DNA from: Rickettsiales bacterium
GTDB lineage: Bacteria > Pseudomonadota > Alphaproteobacteria > Rickettsiales > UBA1997
Direction: 5' to 3'
Assembly: GCA_028040005.1 (NCBI GenBank)
Contig: JAOFKK010000024.1
Coordinates: 1 to 12,975, forward strand
Length of the DNA: 12,975 bases
Part shown: positions 6,634-12,922 of the stretch, one piece after another
How positions within the stretch are numbered: the stretch's first letter is position 1
How the letters are laid out: every line of letters starts with the position of its first letter
The notes under the pieces: generated by a model
Told to the model about the DNA's origin: nothing
The model's database searches: none
The model's input: only the letters and a program-made list of their open reading frames with translations
Program-made: the position numbers and the translations under genes

Positions 6634-7569
6634 TTATACAACCTCGTCAGGTAGGGAAAATTTAATGGTTTCTTTCTTACCTTCCATTAAATGTAATTTA
6701 CAATTATTATTAAGCAATTCTTGCAATTTTTCTATAACTTCTTCAACTAAAATTTCAGGGGCAGAAGCGCCGGCAGTAATACCTATATTCTTAACCCCCT
6801 TAAGCCACTTTTTATCAATAAAGCTTTTATTATCAATTAAATAGGATTTAGATCCGGTTTCAATTGCTAAATCTCTTAATCGATTAGAATTAGAGCTATT
6901 TTTTGAGCCAATAACTAAAATTAATTCAGATTTCTTGGCTAAATCTCTTACAGCATTTTGACGGTTTTGAGTAGCGTAACAAATATCTTTTTTATATAAT
7001 CTTTGTTCAATTTTAGGAAATCTTTGACTTAAAATTTCAATAATCCCCTTGGTATCATCAAGACTAAGGGTAGTTTGTGTTACAAAGGCAATCTTATCTG
7101 GATCTTGCACTTGAACCTTTTTTGCATCCTCTTGATCTGAAACTAATAAAACATCTTGCTTTACTCTGCCTTTTGTACCTTCAACTTCTGGATGATTTTT
7201 GTGGCCAATTAATATAATTTCATAATTATTTTCTTCATATTTTTGTGCCGCTTTATGTACTTTACTTACAAGAGGGCAGGTGGCATCGATTATTTTAAGA
7301 TTATTATTTTGCGCCTCGGTCTCAACTTTATTAGAAACGCCATGGGCTGAAAAAATAACATTAGCATCTTTTGGGATTTCTGATATTTCATCAACAAAAA
7401 TTGCCCCCTTATTTTTTAAATCATTAACAACAAATTTATTATGGACAATTTCATGCTTAACATATATTGGTCTGCCAAATTTTAGGAGGGCATTTTCAAC
7501 AGTTGTTATAGCTCTGGTAACGCCGGCACAAAATCCTCTAGGATTAGCAAGAAAAATATTAACGCACAT
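6634..7569 (-). CDS. ispH: 4-hydroxy-3-methylbut-2-enyl diphosphate reductase IspH
   Basis: The last enzyme of the MEP isoprenoid pathway: a [4Fe-4S] protein that reduces HMBPP to IPP and DMAPP in the cytoplasm. The three cluster-binding cysteines are C14 in NPRGFCAG, C98 in DATCPLV and C197 in KKDICYATQ. Active-site histidines and glutamate appear in HEIVHNK (39-45) and GHKNHPEVEG (122-131, H126 and E128), and TQTTLS (164-169) is the substrate-binding Thr region. The length, 311 aa, is standard. The ATG at 7569 matches the family start before the first strand (VNIFLANPRGFCAG) and overlaps the 3' end of yggT by 11 bases in another frame, suggesting coupled translation within the psd-yggT-ispH-dut-bamB transcript. 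No other MEP gene is in the window. Confidence 0.97.
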   Translation of the reverse strand: MCVNIFLANPRGFCAGVTRAITTVENALLKFGRPIYVKHEIVHNKFVVNDLKNKGAIFVDEISEIPKDANVIFSAHGVSNKVETEAQNNNLKIIDATCPLVSKVHKAAQKYEENNYEIILIGHKNHPEVEGTKGRVKQDVLLVSDQEDAKKVQVQDPDKIAFVTQTTLSLDDTKGIIEILSQRFPKIEQRLYKKDICYATQNRQNAVRDLAKKSELILVIGSKNSSNSNRLRDLAIETGSKSYLIDNKSFIDKKWLKGVKNIGITAGASAPEILVEEVIEKLQELLNNNCKLHLMEGKKETIKFSLPDEVV

Positions 7570-7852
7570 ACATACCCGCTAGAATTTGTTGGGAAAAAGC
7601 AATGATAAGAAAAAGCGCAATAATTGACAAATCAATACCATTAATATTTGGAATATATCTTCTTAATTTTTTTAAAACTGGTTCAAAAATTTTAATTAAA
7701 AAGCCATATATTTGATTTACAAATTGGTTATATGGGTTAATTATCTTAAAAAGAAATAAATAATGCATTACAATATAACAGATCAGAAAGAATTGATAAA
7801 TTCCAAGGGCTGAGCTAATAAGATTAATAATGGCATTAAATAAAGTTATCAT
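7559..7852 (-). CDS. yggT: YggT-family integral membrane protein
   Basis: A 97-aa inner-membrane protein with two hydrophobic segments (about 2-36 and 73-94). Between them lies the family signature FEPVLKKLRRYIPNINGIDL (56-75), in which EPVL, the RR basic patch, IP and the G-x-DLS turn are typical. The molecular function of YggT proteins is not settled; links to osmotic or envelope stress and to septal or plastid membrane organisation have been reported for relatives. It is locked between psd (one-base stop/start overlap) and ispH (11-base overlap), so it is almost certainly cotranscribed and translationally coupled. This is the only gene of the operon without a known reaction. Confidence 0.9.
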   Translation of the reverse strand: MITLFNAIINLISSALGIYQFFLICYIVMHYLFLFKIINPYNQFVNQIYGFLIKIFEPVLKKLRRYIPNINGIDLSIIALFLIIAFSQQILAGMYVR

Positions 7853-8607
7853 TATTTTTTGCTGATTTTAACATTAGTAGCTTTTTTACTATCAGTTTTT
7901 TTAATAGTTTTAACATTTGTTAATTCTGCTAATATAGTCTCACCACCAATCATAGTTTGACCCTCTAAGATGTTAATTTTTGTTTTTTCTGGAAGATAAA
8001 TATCAGCTCTACTACCAAAACGAATAATACCATATTTATCACCTGTTTTTACTTCTTGATCTTCCTTTAAGTCAGAAACGATTCTCCTAGCAATAAGTCC
8101 AGCAATTTGAACAAAAATAACCTCTTGGCCATTCTTAGTTTTAACCACAGCTGCATTTTGCTCATTTTCTGTGCTAGCCTCTTTAAGGTTAGCATTTAAA
8201 AATTTACCTTCTTTATATTCAATATCGGTTACTGTACCAGAAATAGGAACTCGATTAACATGAACATTAAAAACATTAAGAAAAATGCTTATTTTTTGCC
8301 ATTTTTGCTTTATATCTAGATCAAGATCTTTTGGTGGAGTTTGATTTTTACTAACTTCAGTAACAATTCCATCGGCAGGACTAATTACTAAATTATCACC
8401 TTTAGGAGTAAATCTAATAGGATCTCTAAAAAAATAAATACACCAAATTGTTAAAATAAGAGTAATTGATCCTAAGAATGAACTAATCATTGATAAAATA
8501 ATTGTTACAAATGCAAAAGCTAGGATAAATTTAATACCCTCAGGGTGGATCTTTGGAGTAATTACTTTGCAAGTTGAAGATAATAGATCTTTTAATATAT
8601 TTGACAT
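7852..8607 (-). CDS. psd: Phosphatidylserine decarboxylase proenzyme, short form
   Basis: Converts phosphatidylserine to phosphatidylethanolamine at the inner membrane. It is made as a proenzyme that cleaves itself to form an N-terminal pyruvoyl group. The cleavage site is the Gly-Ser of IIRFGSRADIYLP (G198-S199), giving a small C-terminal alpha chain. The catalytic region also shows SPADG (77-81, D79) and FNVHVNRVP (113-121, H116). Two hydrophobic stretches (about 25-43 and 46-60) anchor the N-terminus. The length, 251 aa, fits the short PSD class common in alphaproteobacteria, slightly extended by a Lys-rich C-terminal tail (about 234-251). In many genomes pssA follows directly; here yggT follows, so phosphatidylserine synthase must lie elsewhere. 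It is the first gene of the operon, opposite rluB across a 159-bp divergent gap. Confidence 0.95.
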   Translation of the reverse strand: MSNILKDLLSSTCKVITPKIHPEGIKFILAFAFVTIILSMISSFLGSITLILTIWCIYFFRDPIRFTPKGDNLVISPADGIVTEVSKNQTPPKDLDLDIKQKWQKISIFLNVFNVHVNRVPISGTVTDIEYKEGKFLNANLKEASTENEQNAAVVKTKNGQEVIFVQIAGLIARRIVSDLKEDQEVKTGDKYGIIRFGSRADIYLPEKTKINILEGQTMIGGETILAELTNVKTIKKTDSKKATNVKISKK

Positions 8608-8670
8608 ATCGTTGTTTTGGTTTATAACTATTTACAAAAATAGATTTAAGTTAGCTAATAATCACATTAC

Positions 8671-8686
8671 CATTATATTTATAATG
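8671..8686. promoter_or_regulatory. Palindrome in the psd/rluB divergent gap
   Basis: CATTATA and TATAATG form perfect 7-bp arms around TT. The dyad lies 64 bp from the psd start and 81 bp from the rluB start, in a gap with several other TAATCA/TGATTA-like dyads. It could be a shared operator or simply an AT-rich promoter core. I see no convincing -35/-10 pair for either gene. Confidence 0.25.
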
Positions 8687-8766
8687 ATTAGATCAATAAT
8701 CTAGCATAAATCAAGTTTTACATGGGATTTAAAGCATAATATTTTTATATAAAAAGTCAATTATTA

Positions 8767-9501
8767 ATGGAACATAAAGAAGTTGTAAAGGGTCAAAGAA
8801 TAGCAAAAATAATTGCTAATAGCGGATATTGCTCAAGGCGTGAGGCAGAAAGATTAATAGAAGATGGGGTAGTGAAGGTTAATGGTAAAATTATTGATAG
8901 CCCAGCCACTATAATTACAGATCAATCAATTAAAATTAATGATAAATTGATTAATCCTAAGCAAAAAGCAAAAATTTGGATTTTTCATAAGCCAAAAAAT
9001 ACTATTGTCTCAAATAACGATCCTCAGAATCGCAAAACTATTTTCTCAATTTTGCCAGAAAATTTACCAAGGGTAATTACAATAGGTAGATTAGATATTA
9101 ATACTGAAGGCTTGTTATTATTAACAAATAATGGTGAAATTGCTCGCCATATTGAACTTCCCAAAACTGCCTGGAGTAGAGTATATCGCGTAAGGGTCTT
9201 TGGTAAGATTAATATGAATGAGCTAAAAAAATTAGAAAAAGGTATTAAAATTAGCGGTATCAGATACGGATCGATCAAGATTGAAATGGAAAGGGAAGGA
9301 GATTTTAACTCATGGATAAAAGTTACTTTAAAAGAAGGTAAAAATCGTGAAATTAAAAAAGTTCTAGAGCATTTTGGTCTTCAGGTTAATCGCTTAATTA
9401 GAATATCTTTTGGACCATTCCATTTAGGATCTTTGTCTGTAGGTGAGGTTAAGGCGGTTGAAAATAAGGTTTTAGAGAGTTTTTTAGGGGATAAAATTTA
9501 A
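8767..9501 (+). CDS. rluB: RluB/RsuA-family rRNA pseudouridine synthase
   Basis: Isomerises a specific uridine in ribosomal RNA to pseudouridine. An N-terminal S4 RNA-binding domain (about 8-65, RIAKIIANSGYCSRREAERL then VKVNGKII) precedes the catalytic domain. That domain carries GRLDINTEGLLLLTNNGEIA (107-126) with the catalytic D110, followed by KTAWSRVYRVRV and the KEGKNREIKKVLEHFGLQVNRLIR region typical of the family. The 244-aa length suits RsuA, RluB, RluE or RluF; the S4 domain excludes RluE. RluB, which modifies 23S rRNA, is the usual assignment in alphaproteobacteria, but the exact target base cannot be read from the sequence. It stands alone on the plus strand, divergent from psd and 115 bp before tonB, whose Fur-box promoter makes it a separate unit. 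Confidence 0.9.
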   Translation: MEHKEVVKGQRIAKIIANSGYCSRREAERLIEDGVVKVNGKIIDSPATIITDQSIKINDKLINPKQKAKIWIFHKPKNTIVSNNDPQNRKTIFSILPENLPRVITIGRLDINTEGLLLLTNNGEIARHIELPKTAWSRVYRVRVFGKINMNELKKLEKGIKISGIRYGSIKIEMEREGDFNSWIKVTLKEGKNREIKKVLEHFGLQVNRLIRISFGPFHLGSLSVGEVKAVENKVLESFLGDKI

Positions 9502-9555
9502 ATTATCTAAAATCTAAGGGTCTTTTTAACTGCTGCTTTTCAACATTTTTAATAG

Positions 9556-9583
9556 TTGATTTTATAAAAATGATAATTATTAT
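9556..9583 (+). promoter_or_regulatory. Probable promoter of tonB-exbB-exbD
   Basis: TTGATT (9556-9561) and TATTAT (9578-9583) are 16 bases apart, each a good match to a sigma-70 box. The -10 lies inside the Fur-type boxes, so a bound repressor would block RNA polymerase. Transcription would begin near 9590, leaving a leader of about 27 bases before the TTG start. Confidence 0.5.
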
Positions 9584-9597
9584 CGATAATCATTATC
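9572..9597. promoter_or_regulatory. Double 6-1-6 Fur-type box upstream of tonB
   Basis: Two perfect GATAAT-N-ATTATC units stand end to end: GATAATTATTATC (9572-9584) and GATAATCATTATC (9585-9597). The second half also matches the classical 19-bp Fur box over its GATAATCATTATC core. The surrounding 30 bp (9570-9599) form one near-perfect palindrome, broken only at the two central N positions. Placed over the -10 of an iron-uptake energiser operon, this is what Fur repression under iron sufficiency would look like. No fur gene is in the window. Confidence 0.85.
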
Positions 9598-9616
9598 ATA
9601 TATTTTTTAAAATAAA

Positions 9617-10177
9617 TTGGCCATTAACAGATTACATATAGCAGTAATATTTTCTCTGATTTTACATTTGATTTTTATTAATCTTCTTAATCAAAAAGAT
9701 TCAAATTATCAGTTACAATCTAATTTATTCGCTAATAAAATTTCTTTAAATTTTTCTTTATCAGAAAAAATATCCGAAAAAATTACAAAAAACTTAGCCA
9801 AAGTCCCTATTTACGACCAAAAACACATAAAAAAGACTAACTTATCTCAAAAATCACAAAAAATTACCACAAATGACAGTAATAAGCAAAAAAATATTCC
9901 AAATATCAGTAATTACCAACTAACCGGAGAAAAGATCACTCCAAATTACCCCAAAAGATCCATTAAATTAGGACAAGAGGGGGTGATTTATCTTAAAATA
10001 TTAGTTTCTAATCAAGGCCTGCCTGAAAAAATTATTTTTACTCAAAAATCAAAATATAACCTACTTAATAAAGCGGCTCTTGAGGCTGTATCGCAATGGA
10101 AGTTCCAGCCAGTAATAATCAATGGTCAAAAATCAAAAATGTGGGTTAATGTTCCGATAGAATTTAAAATTAGTTAG
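9617..10177 (+). CDS. tonB: TonB energy-transducing protein
   Basis: TonB spans the periplasm and passes proton-motive energy from ExbB/ExbD to outer-membrane receptors for iron complexes and similar substrates. This 186-aa protein has one N-terminal membrane segment (about 7-25) with S13 and H17, the Ser-x-x-x-His pair that matches S16/H20 of E. coli TonB. A Lys/Ser/Asn-rich linker follows (about 27-105), then a C-terminal TonB domain (about 106-186) with NYPKRS (110-115), GQEGVIYLKI, AALEAVSQWKFQP (153-165) and a final strand. The linker is not Pro-rich, unlike that of E. coli. The start is TTG at 9617: an in-frame stop at 9608 excludes anything upstream, and no ATG or GTG occurs before residue 175. 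It leads tonB-exbB-exbD under the Fur-type boxes, with exbB three bases after its stop. Confidence 0.9.
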   Translation: MAINRLHIAVIFSLILHLIFINLLNQKDSNYQLQSNLFANKISLNFSLSEKISEKITKNLAKVPIYDQKHIKKTNLSQKSQKITTNDSNKQKNIPNISNYQLTGEKITPNYPKRSIKLGQEGVIYLKILVSNQGLPEKIIFTQKSKYNLLNKAALEAVSQWKFQPVIINGQKSKMWVNVPIEFKIS

Positions 10178-10180
10178 TAA

Positions 10181-10717
10181 ATGATGCATCTTATAGACAA
10201 AATTGGCTTCTTATTTTACCCATTATCATTTCTTTCTATTGTTGCTATTACTATTATTATTGAAAGATTTATTTATTTTTTAAGTTTTTTTAAAAAGAGT
10301 GATAAAAAAATAGAAGTGGAGTTGCTTAATTTGTTGGAAAAAAATCAGAAATTGGATAAAAATATTCGCGATGAAATAATTTCTTTTAAATTAATAGATC
10401 TTAAAAATTCTCTTGAATCTGGTGTTAATTTTTTAAGAATGATTGCAATTTTAGCTCCTATGATTGGTCTTTTAGGTACGGTAACCGGTATTATTAAGGC
10501 TTTTAAGGTTATTTCTTTACAAACTTCGGCCATTGCACCATCAATGATTGCTGACGCCCTTTGGAATGCTATGCTTACTACGGCTTATGGCCTTATAATT
10601 GCTATACCCGCTTTATTTTTTGTCTTTTTTTTCCTTAGAATAGCTGAAAAATATATCGATAAATTACAAAAAATCCTTAATGAAAAATCATTAAAAATAT
10701 CAGGTTTTAATGATTAA
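10181..10717 (+). CDS. exbB: ExbB proton-channel subunit (MotA/TolQ/ExbB family)
   Basis: Inner-membrane subunit that forms, with ExbD, the proton-driven motor for TonB. It has three membrane segments: about 11-34, about 86-108 with MIGLLGTVTGIIKAF (94-108), and about 128-153 with NAMLTTAYGLIIAIPALFF, the family signature. At 178 aa it is shorter than E. coli ExbB (244 aa), because the N-terminal extension and cytoplasmic loops are reduced. The position matching the conserved Glu of TM3 (E176 in E. coli) appears to be Asn129; T134 matches E. coli T181. TolQ is the alternative, but the adjacent tonB and the iron-type operator favour ExbB. Two ATGs stand together at 10181 and 10184; either could start it. 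It overlaps exbD by eight bases. Confidence 0.9.
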   Translation: MMHLIDKIGFLFYPLSFLSIVAITIIIERFIYFLSFFKKSDKKIEVELLNLLEKNQKLDKNIRDEIISFKLIDLKNSLESGVNFLRMIAILAPMIGLLGTVTGIIKAFKVISLQTSAIAPSMIADALWNAMLTTAYGLIIAIPALFFVFFFLRIAEKYIDKLQKILNEKSLKISGFND

Positions 10718-11132
10718 TATTGATAATAATAACAGAAAAAACATTATTGGTGATTTTTTACCAGATTTAACCCCTTTACTAGATGTGGTTTTTATGCTAA
10801 TAATCTTTTTGATTTTAGCTATTAATACCGCCTCATTTGCATTAGAAGTTACGCTACCTGAAGATAGGGATGATGTTACTAAGTCAATCTCAGATAATGA
10901 TCATTTAAAGATTTACCTTTTAAGCTCAAATTCATGGCAAATAAATAAGAAAAAATTCTCTGATGAGCAAAAATTCAAAGATTATTTAATAAATCACCAT
11001 CAAAAACATAAGGACCAAAAAATTATTATTATCACAGATAAAAATTCCAAAGTTGGTAAGTTGATTTCTATTTTAACTTTTTTAAAAAAACAGAATATTC
11101 AAATGGCAGATATTTTGGTTGAAAAAAGTTAA
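10710..11132 (+). CDS. exbD: ExbD biopolymer-transport protein
   Basis: Partner of ExbB, with one membrane helix inside the ExbB ring and a periplasmic domain near TonB. The 140-aa protein has a short cytoplasmic N-terminus and one hydrophobic segment (about 22-45). Its DLTPLLDVVFMLIIFLI (19-35) carries Asp25, the same number as the essential proton-carrying Asp25 of E. coli ExbD. The periplasmic part (about 50-140) ends in a typical ExbD region with IIIITDKNSKVGKLISIL. The start overlaps the end of exbB by eight bases in another frame, so translation is probably coupled. TolR is the alternative; operon context favours ExbD. It is the last gene of the tonB operon, with a possible terminator behind it. 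Confidence 0.92.
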   Translation: MINIDNNNRKNIIGDFLPDLTPLLDVVFMLIIFLILAINTASFALEVTLPEDRDDVTKSISDNDHLKIYLLSSNSWQINKKKFSDEQKFKDYLINHHQKHKDQKIIIITDKNSKVGKLISILTFLKKQNIQMADILVEKS

Positions 11133-11145
11133 TAAGCTTAGCTGT

Positions 11146-11182
11146 GGCAAATTTAAGGAATTTACCCTCTTGCATTTTTTTT
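11146..11182 (+). terminator. Possible weak terminator behind exbD
   Basis: GG-c-AAATT and AATTT-a-CC can pair around TAAGG (11146-11166) with one mismatch. Eight T residues follow after a short gap (11175-11182). The stem is weak and the gap to the T run is longer than ideal. This separates the tonB operon from lpdA but overlaps the proposed lpdA -35. Confidence 0.3.
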
Positions 11183-11197
11183 CATGGTGAATATAAT
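11170..11197 (+). promoter_or_regulatory. Probable lpdA promoter
   Basis: A perfect -10 TATAAT (11192-11197) lies 16 bases after TTGCAT (11170-11175), a weak -35. It would start transcription about 30 bases before the lpdA ATG, and the gap between exbD and lpdA (103 bp) leaves room for such a promoter. Confidence 0.4.
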
Positions 11198-11235
11198 CAC
11201 TTTTGCAAAAATTTAAATAAATTATAATTAATAAA

Positions 11236-12630
11236 ATGACAGAAAAGAATTTTGATCTAGTAATAATTGGTGGTGGTCCTGGTGGTTATGTTGCTGCAAT
11301 TCGTGCTGCGCAATTAGGGCTTAAAACTGCTTGTGTGGAGGCTAGAAAAACACTCGGTGGCACTTGCCTTAATGTTGGCTGTATTCCATCTAAGGCTATG
11401 CTTGAAATTTCTCATAAATATCATGATGCCGCTCATAATTTTTCCGATCTTGGGATTGAAATTAACCAACCAAAAATTGATGTTAAAAAATTAATTGCTA
11501 ATAAAAACGACATTATAAAAGGTTTAACTGGCGGTATTGCCGGTCTTTTTAAGAAAAATAAAGTTACTTATATTAATGGTTTTGCTAAATTTATTTCAAA
11601 AAATGAAATAGAAGTCGATGGTAAGGACAAAATAACAGCTAAAAATTTTATTATTGCCACCGGTAGTGAATCCGCTAATTTACCTGGAGTGGAAATTGAT
11701 GAAAAAACTATAGTTTCTTCAACTGGCGCATTAGAATTAACCAAGGTTCCTAAAAAATTATTAGTTATTGGAGCGGGTGTTATCGGTTTGGAAATGGCTT
11801 CTGTTTGGGGTAGATTTGGTGCTGAAATTGAAGTTGTTGAATTTTTAGACAAAGTCACTCCAGCTATGGATGGCGAAATTTCTAAACAATTTCAAAGAAT
11901 CCTAGAAAAGCAAAAATTTAAATTCAAACTTTCAACCAAGGTCACTTCTGTTAAGAAGGATAAAAATGGTGCTATTATTGAAGTTGAGTCAGTAAAAGAC
12001 GGTAAGAAAGAGGTTTTAAAAGCCGATATTGTTCTAGTTGCAATTGGCAGAAAGCCAAATTCAACTAATATTGGCCTAGATAAGGCTGGTGTTAAGGTTA
12101 ATGATCGCGGCTTTATTGAAAATAACCATTTAAAAACCAATATTGACAATATTTTTGTTATTGGTGATGTTACAACTGGCCCAATGCTTGCTCATAAGGC
12201 TGAAGATGAGGGTATGGCAGTTGCAGAATTAATTGCCAATGGTTATGGTCATGTTAATTATGATGTTATTCCTAATGTTATTTACACTCATCCAGAAGTT
12301 GCGTCTGTTGGTAAAACTGAAGAGGAGCTAAAGGCAGAAGGAGTTGCTTATAATATTGGTAAATTCCCTATGATGGCCAATTCTCGTGCTAGAGCAACTT
12401 TTGATGATGCTGGTTTTGTTAAGATTTTGGCTTGTAAAAAGACAGATAAAATCTTAGGAGCTCATATGATTGCAAGAGAAGCTGGTAATATGATTCACGA
12501 AGTTGCTGCAGTAATGGAATTTGGTGGTAGTGCCGAAGATCTTGCTAGAACTTGTCATGCTCATCCAACTTATAATGAAGCGGTTAAAGAGGCTTGCTTA
12601 GCAGTTGATAAAAGACCAATTCATATGTAG
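11236..12630 (+). CDS. lpdA: Dihydrolipoamide dehydrogenase (E3)
   Basis: Flavoprotein that reoxidises dihydrolipoamide in the pyruvate and 2-oxoglutarate dehydrogenase complexes and in glycine cleavage, passing electrons to NAD+. It shows the N-terminal FAD motif GGGPGG (12-17), the redox-active disulfide GGTCLNVGCIPSK (41-53, C44 and C49), the NAD-binding GAGVIGLEMASVWGRFG (about 178-194), a second FAD motif near FVIGDVTTGPMLAHKA, and the C-terminal dimer-interface dyad in HAHPTYNE (441-448, H443 and E448). At 464 aa it is full length and typical. The ATG at 11236 fits the family start. Its codons use more GGT, GCT and GTT than its neighbours, as expected for a highly expressed gene. No E1 or E2 gene is adjacent, so it may serve several complexes. 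No clear Shine-Dalgarno site is visible. Confidence 0.97.
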   Translation: MTEKNFDLVIIGGGPGGYVAAIRAAQLGLKTACVEARKTLGGTCLNVGCIPSKAMLEISHKYHDAAHNFSDLGIEINQPKIDVKKLIANKNDIIKGLTGGIAGLFKKNKVTYINGFAKFISKNEIEVDGKDKITAKNFIIATGSESANLPGVEIDEKTIVSSTGALELTKVPKKLLVIGAGVIGLEMASVWGRFGAEIEVVEFLDKVTPAMDGEISKQFQRILEKQKFKFKLSTKVTSVKKDKNGAIIEVESVKDGKKEVLKADIVLVAIGRKPNSTNIGLDKAGVKVNDRGFIENNHLKTNIDNIFVIGDVTTGPMLAHKAEDEGMAVAELIANGYGHVNYDVIPNVIYTHPEVASVGKTEEELKAEGVAYNIGKFPMMANSRARATFDDAGFVKILACKKTDKILGAHMIAREAGNMIHEVAAVMEFGGSAEDLARTCHAHPTYNEAVKEACLAVDKRPIHM

Positions 12631-12641
12631 GGAGTTGTTTT

Positions 12642-12681
12642 TACCATTTATCAAAATAACTTACATATTTGATAAATGGTA
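12642..12681. repeat. Perfect 14-bp inverted repeat behind lpdA
   Basis: TACCATTTATCAAA (12642-12655) and TTTGATAAATGGTA (12668-12681) pair perfectly around 12 bases, starting 11 bases after the lpdA stop. No T run follows, so it is not a textbook terminator, though it could end or protect the lpdA mRNA. Its ends, TA-CCATTT and AAATGG-TA, resemble those of the element at 4634-4762 (TA-CCACTT and AAGTGG-TA), which suggests a small related family. Confidence 0.6.
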
Positions 12682-12710
12682 TTACACATAGCCTCAAATA
12701 GGGCAATTTT

Positions 12711-12875
12711 CTAATCCCACCCTTTCTTCTTTAGCAGCTGATACTTTTCTCCAGAATATATATTTTCTTCCTTTGCACTCGCTCTAATTAAATCGTCGAC
12801 CTGAGACCTTTGTATAATGGGTTTAATTACATAAGGGGTAGTGATCGAACATCCTATCTTGAATAAATCTTTGAA
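12711..12875 (-). pseudogene. Unrecognised coding remnant without a start codon
   Basis: On the minus strand 54 sense codons run from just after an in-frame TAA (12876-12878) to a TAG (12711-12713). No ATG, GTG or TTG lies inside. The predicted product (FKDLFKIGC near the start, VDDLIRASAKEENIYSGEKY in the middle, LLKKKGWD at the end) looks protein-like and hydrophilic, as a C-terminal tail might. Its codons are more GC-rich than those of most neighbours. Copy 3 of the dispersed repeat sits inside it, read as IIQRSQ. I do not recognise the family. A decayed gene, a mobile-element fragment or chance are all possible. Confidence 0.35.
12803..12812 (+). repeat. Dispersed repeat GAGACCTTTG, copy 3
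   Basis: GAGACCTTTG here is the reverse complement of the cores at 2907-2919 and 3824-3836. The longer GAGACCTTTGTATAAT (12803-12818) matches the oxyR-end copy at 15 of 16 bases. It lies within the start-less remnant on the minus strand. Confidence 0.5.
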
Positions 12876-12922
12876 TTAAAATAAATTTTTTAACTTAATT
12901 GTAAAAAAACAAAATAGGATCT

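Noticed and set aside
7280..7582. Plus-strand open frame of 100 codons opposite ispH
   Set aside because: The ispH strand carries all cluster cysteines and conserved motifs across this region, so the opposite frame is a shadow.
9024..9278. Antisense open frame of 84 codons inside rluB
   Set aside because: It is opposite the catalytic GRLDxxTEGL region and has no independent support.
10345..10533. Antisense open frame of 62 codons inside exbB
   Set aside because: It is opposite the conserved second membrane segment of ExbB and has no domain or start signal.
10181..11132. Reading exbB-exbD as tolQ-tolR
   Set aside because: Both families are homologous, but tonB directly upstream in the same operon and the Fur-type operator favour the TonB system; no tolA, tolB or pal follows.
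11568..12149. Antisense open frames of 96 and 85 codons inside lpdA
   Set aside because: lpdA is full length and conserved throughout; the antisense frames show the Ser/Leu/Pro-rich composition of shadows.
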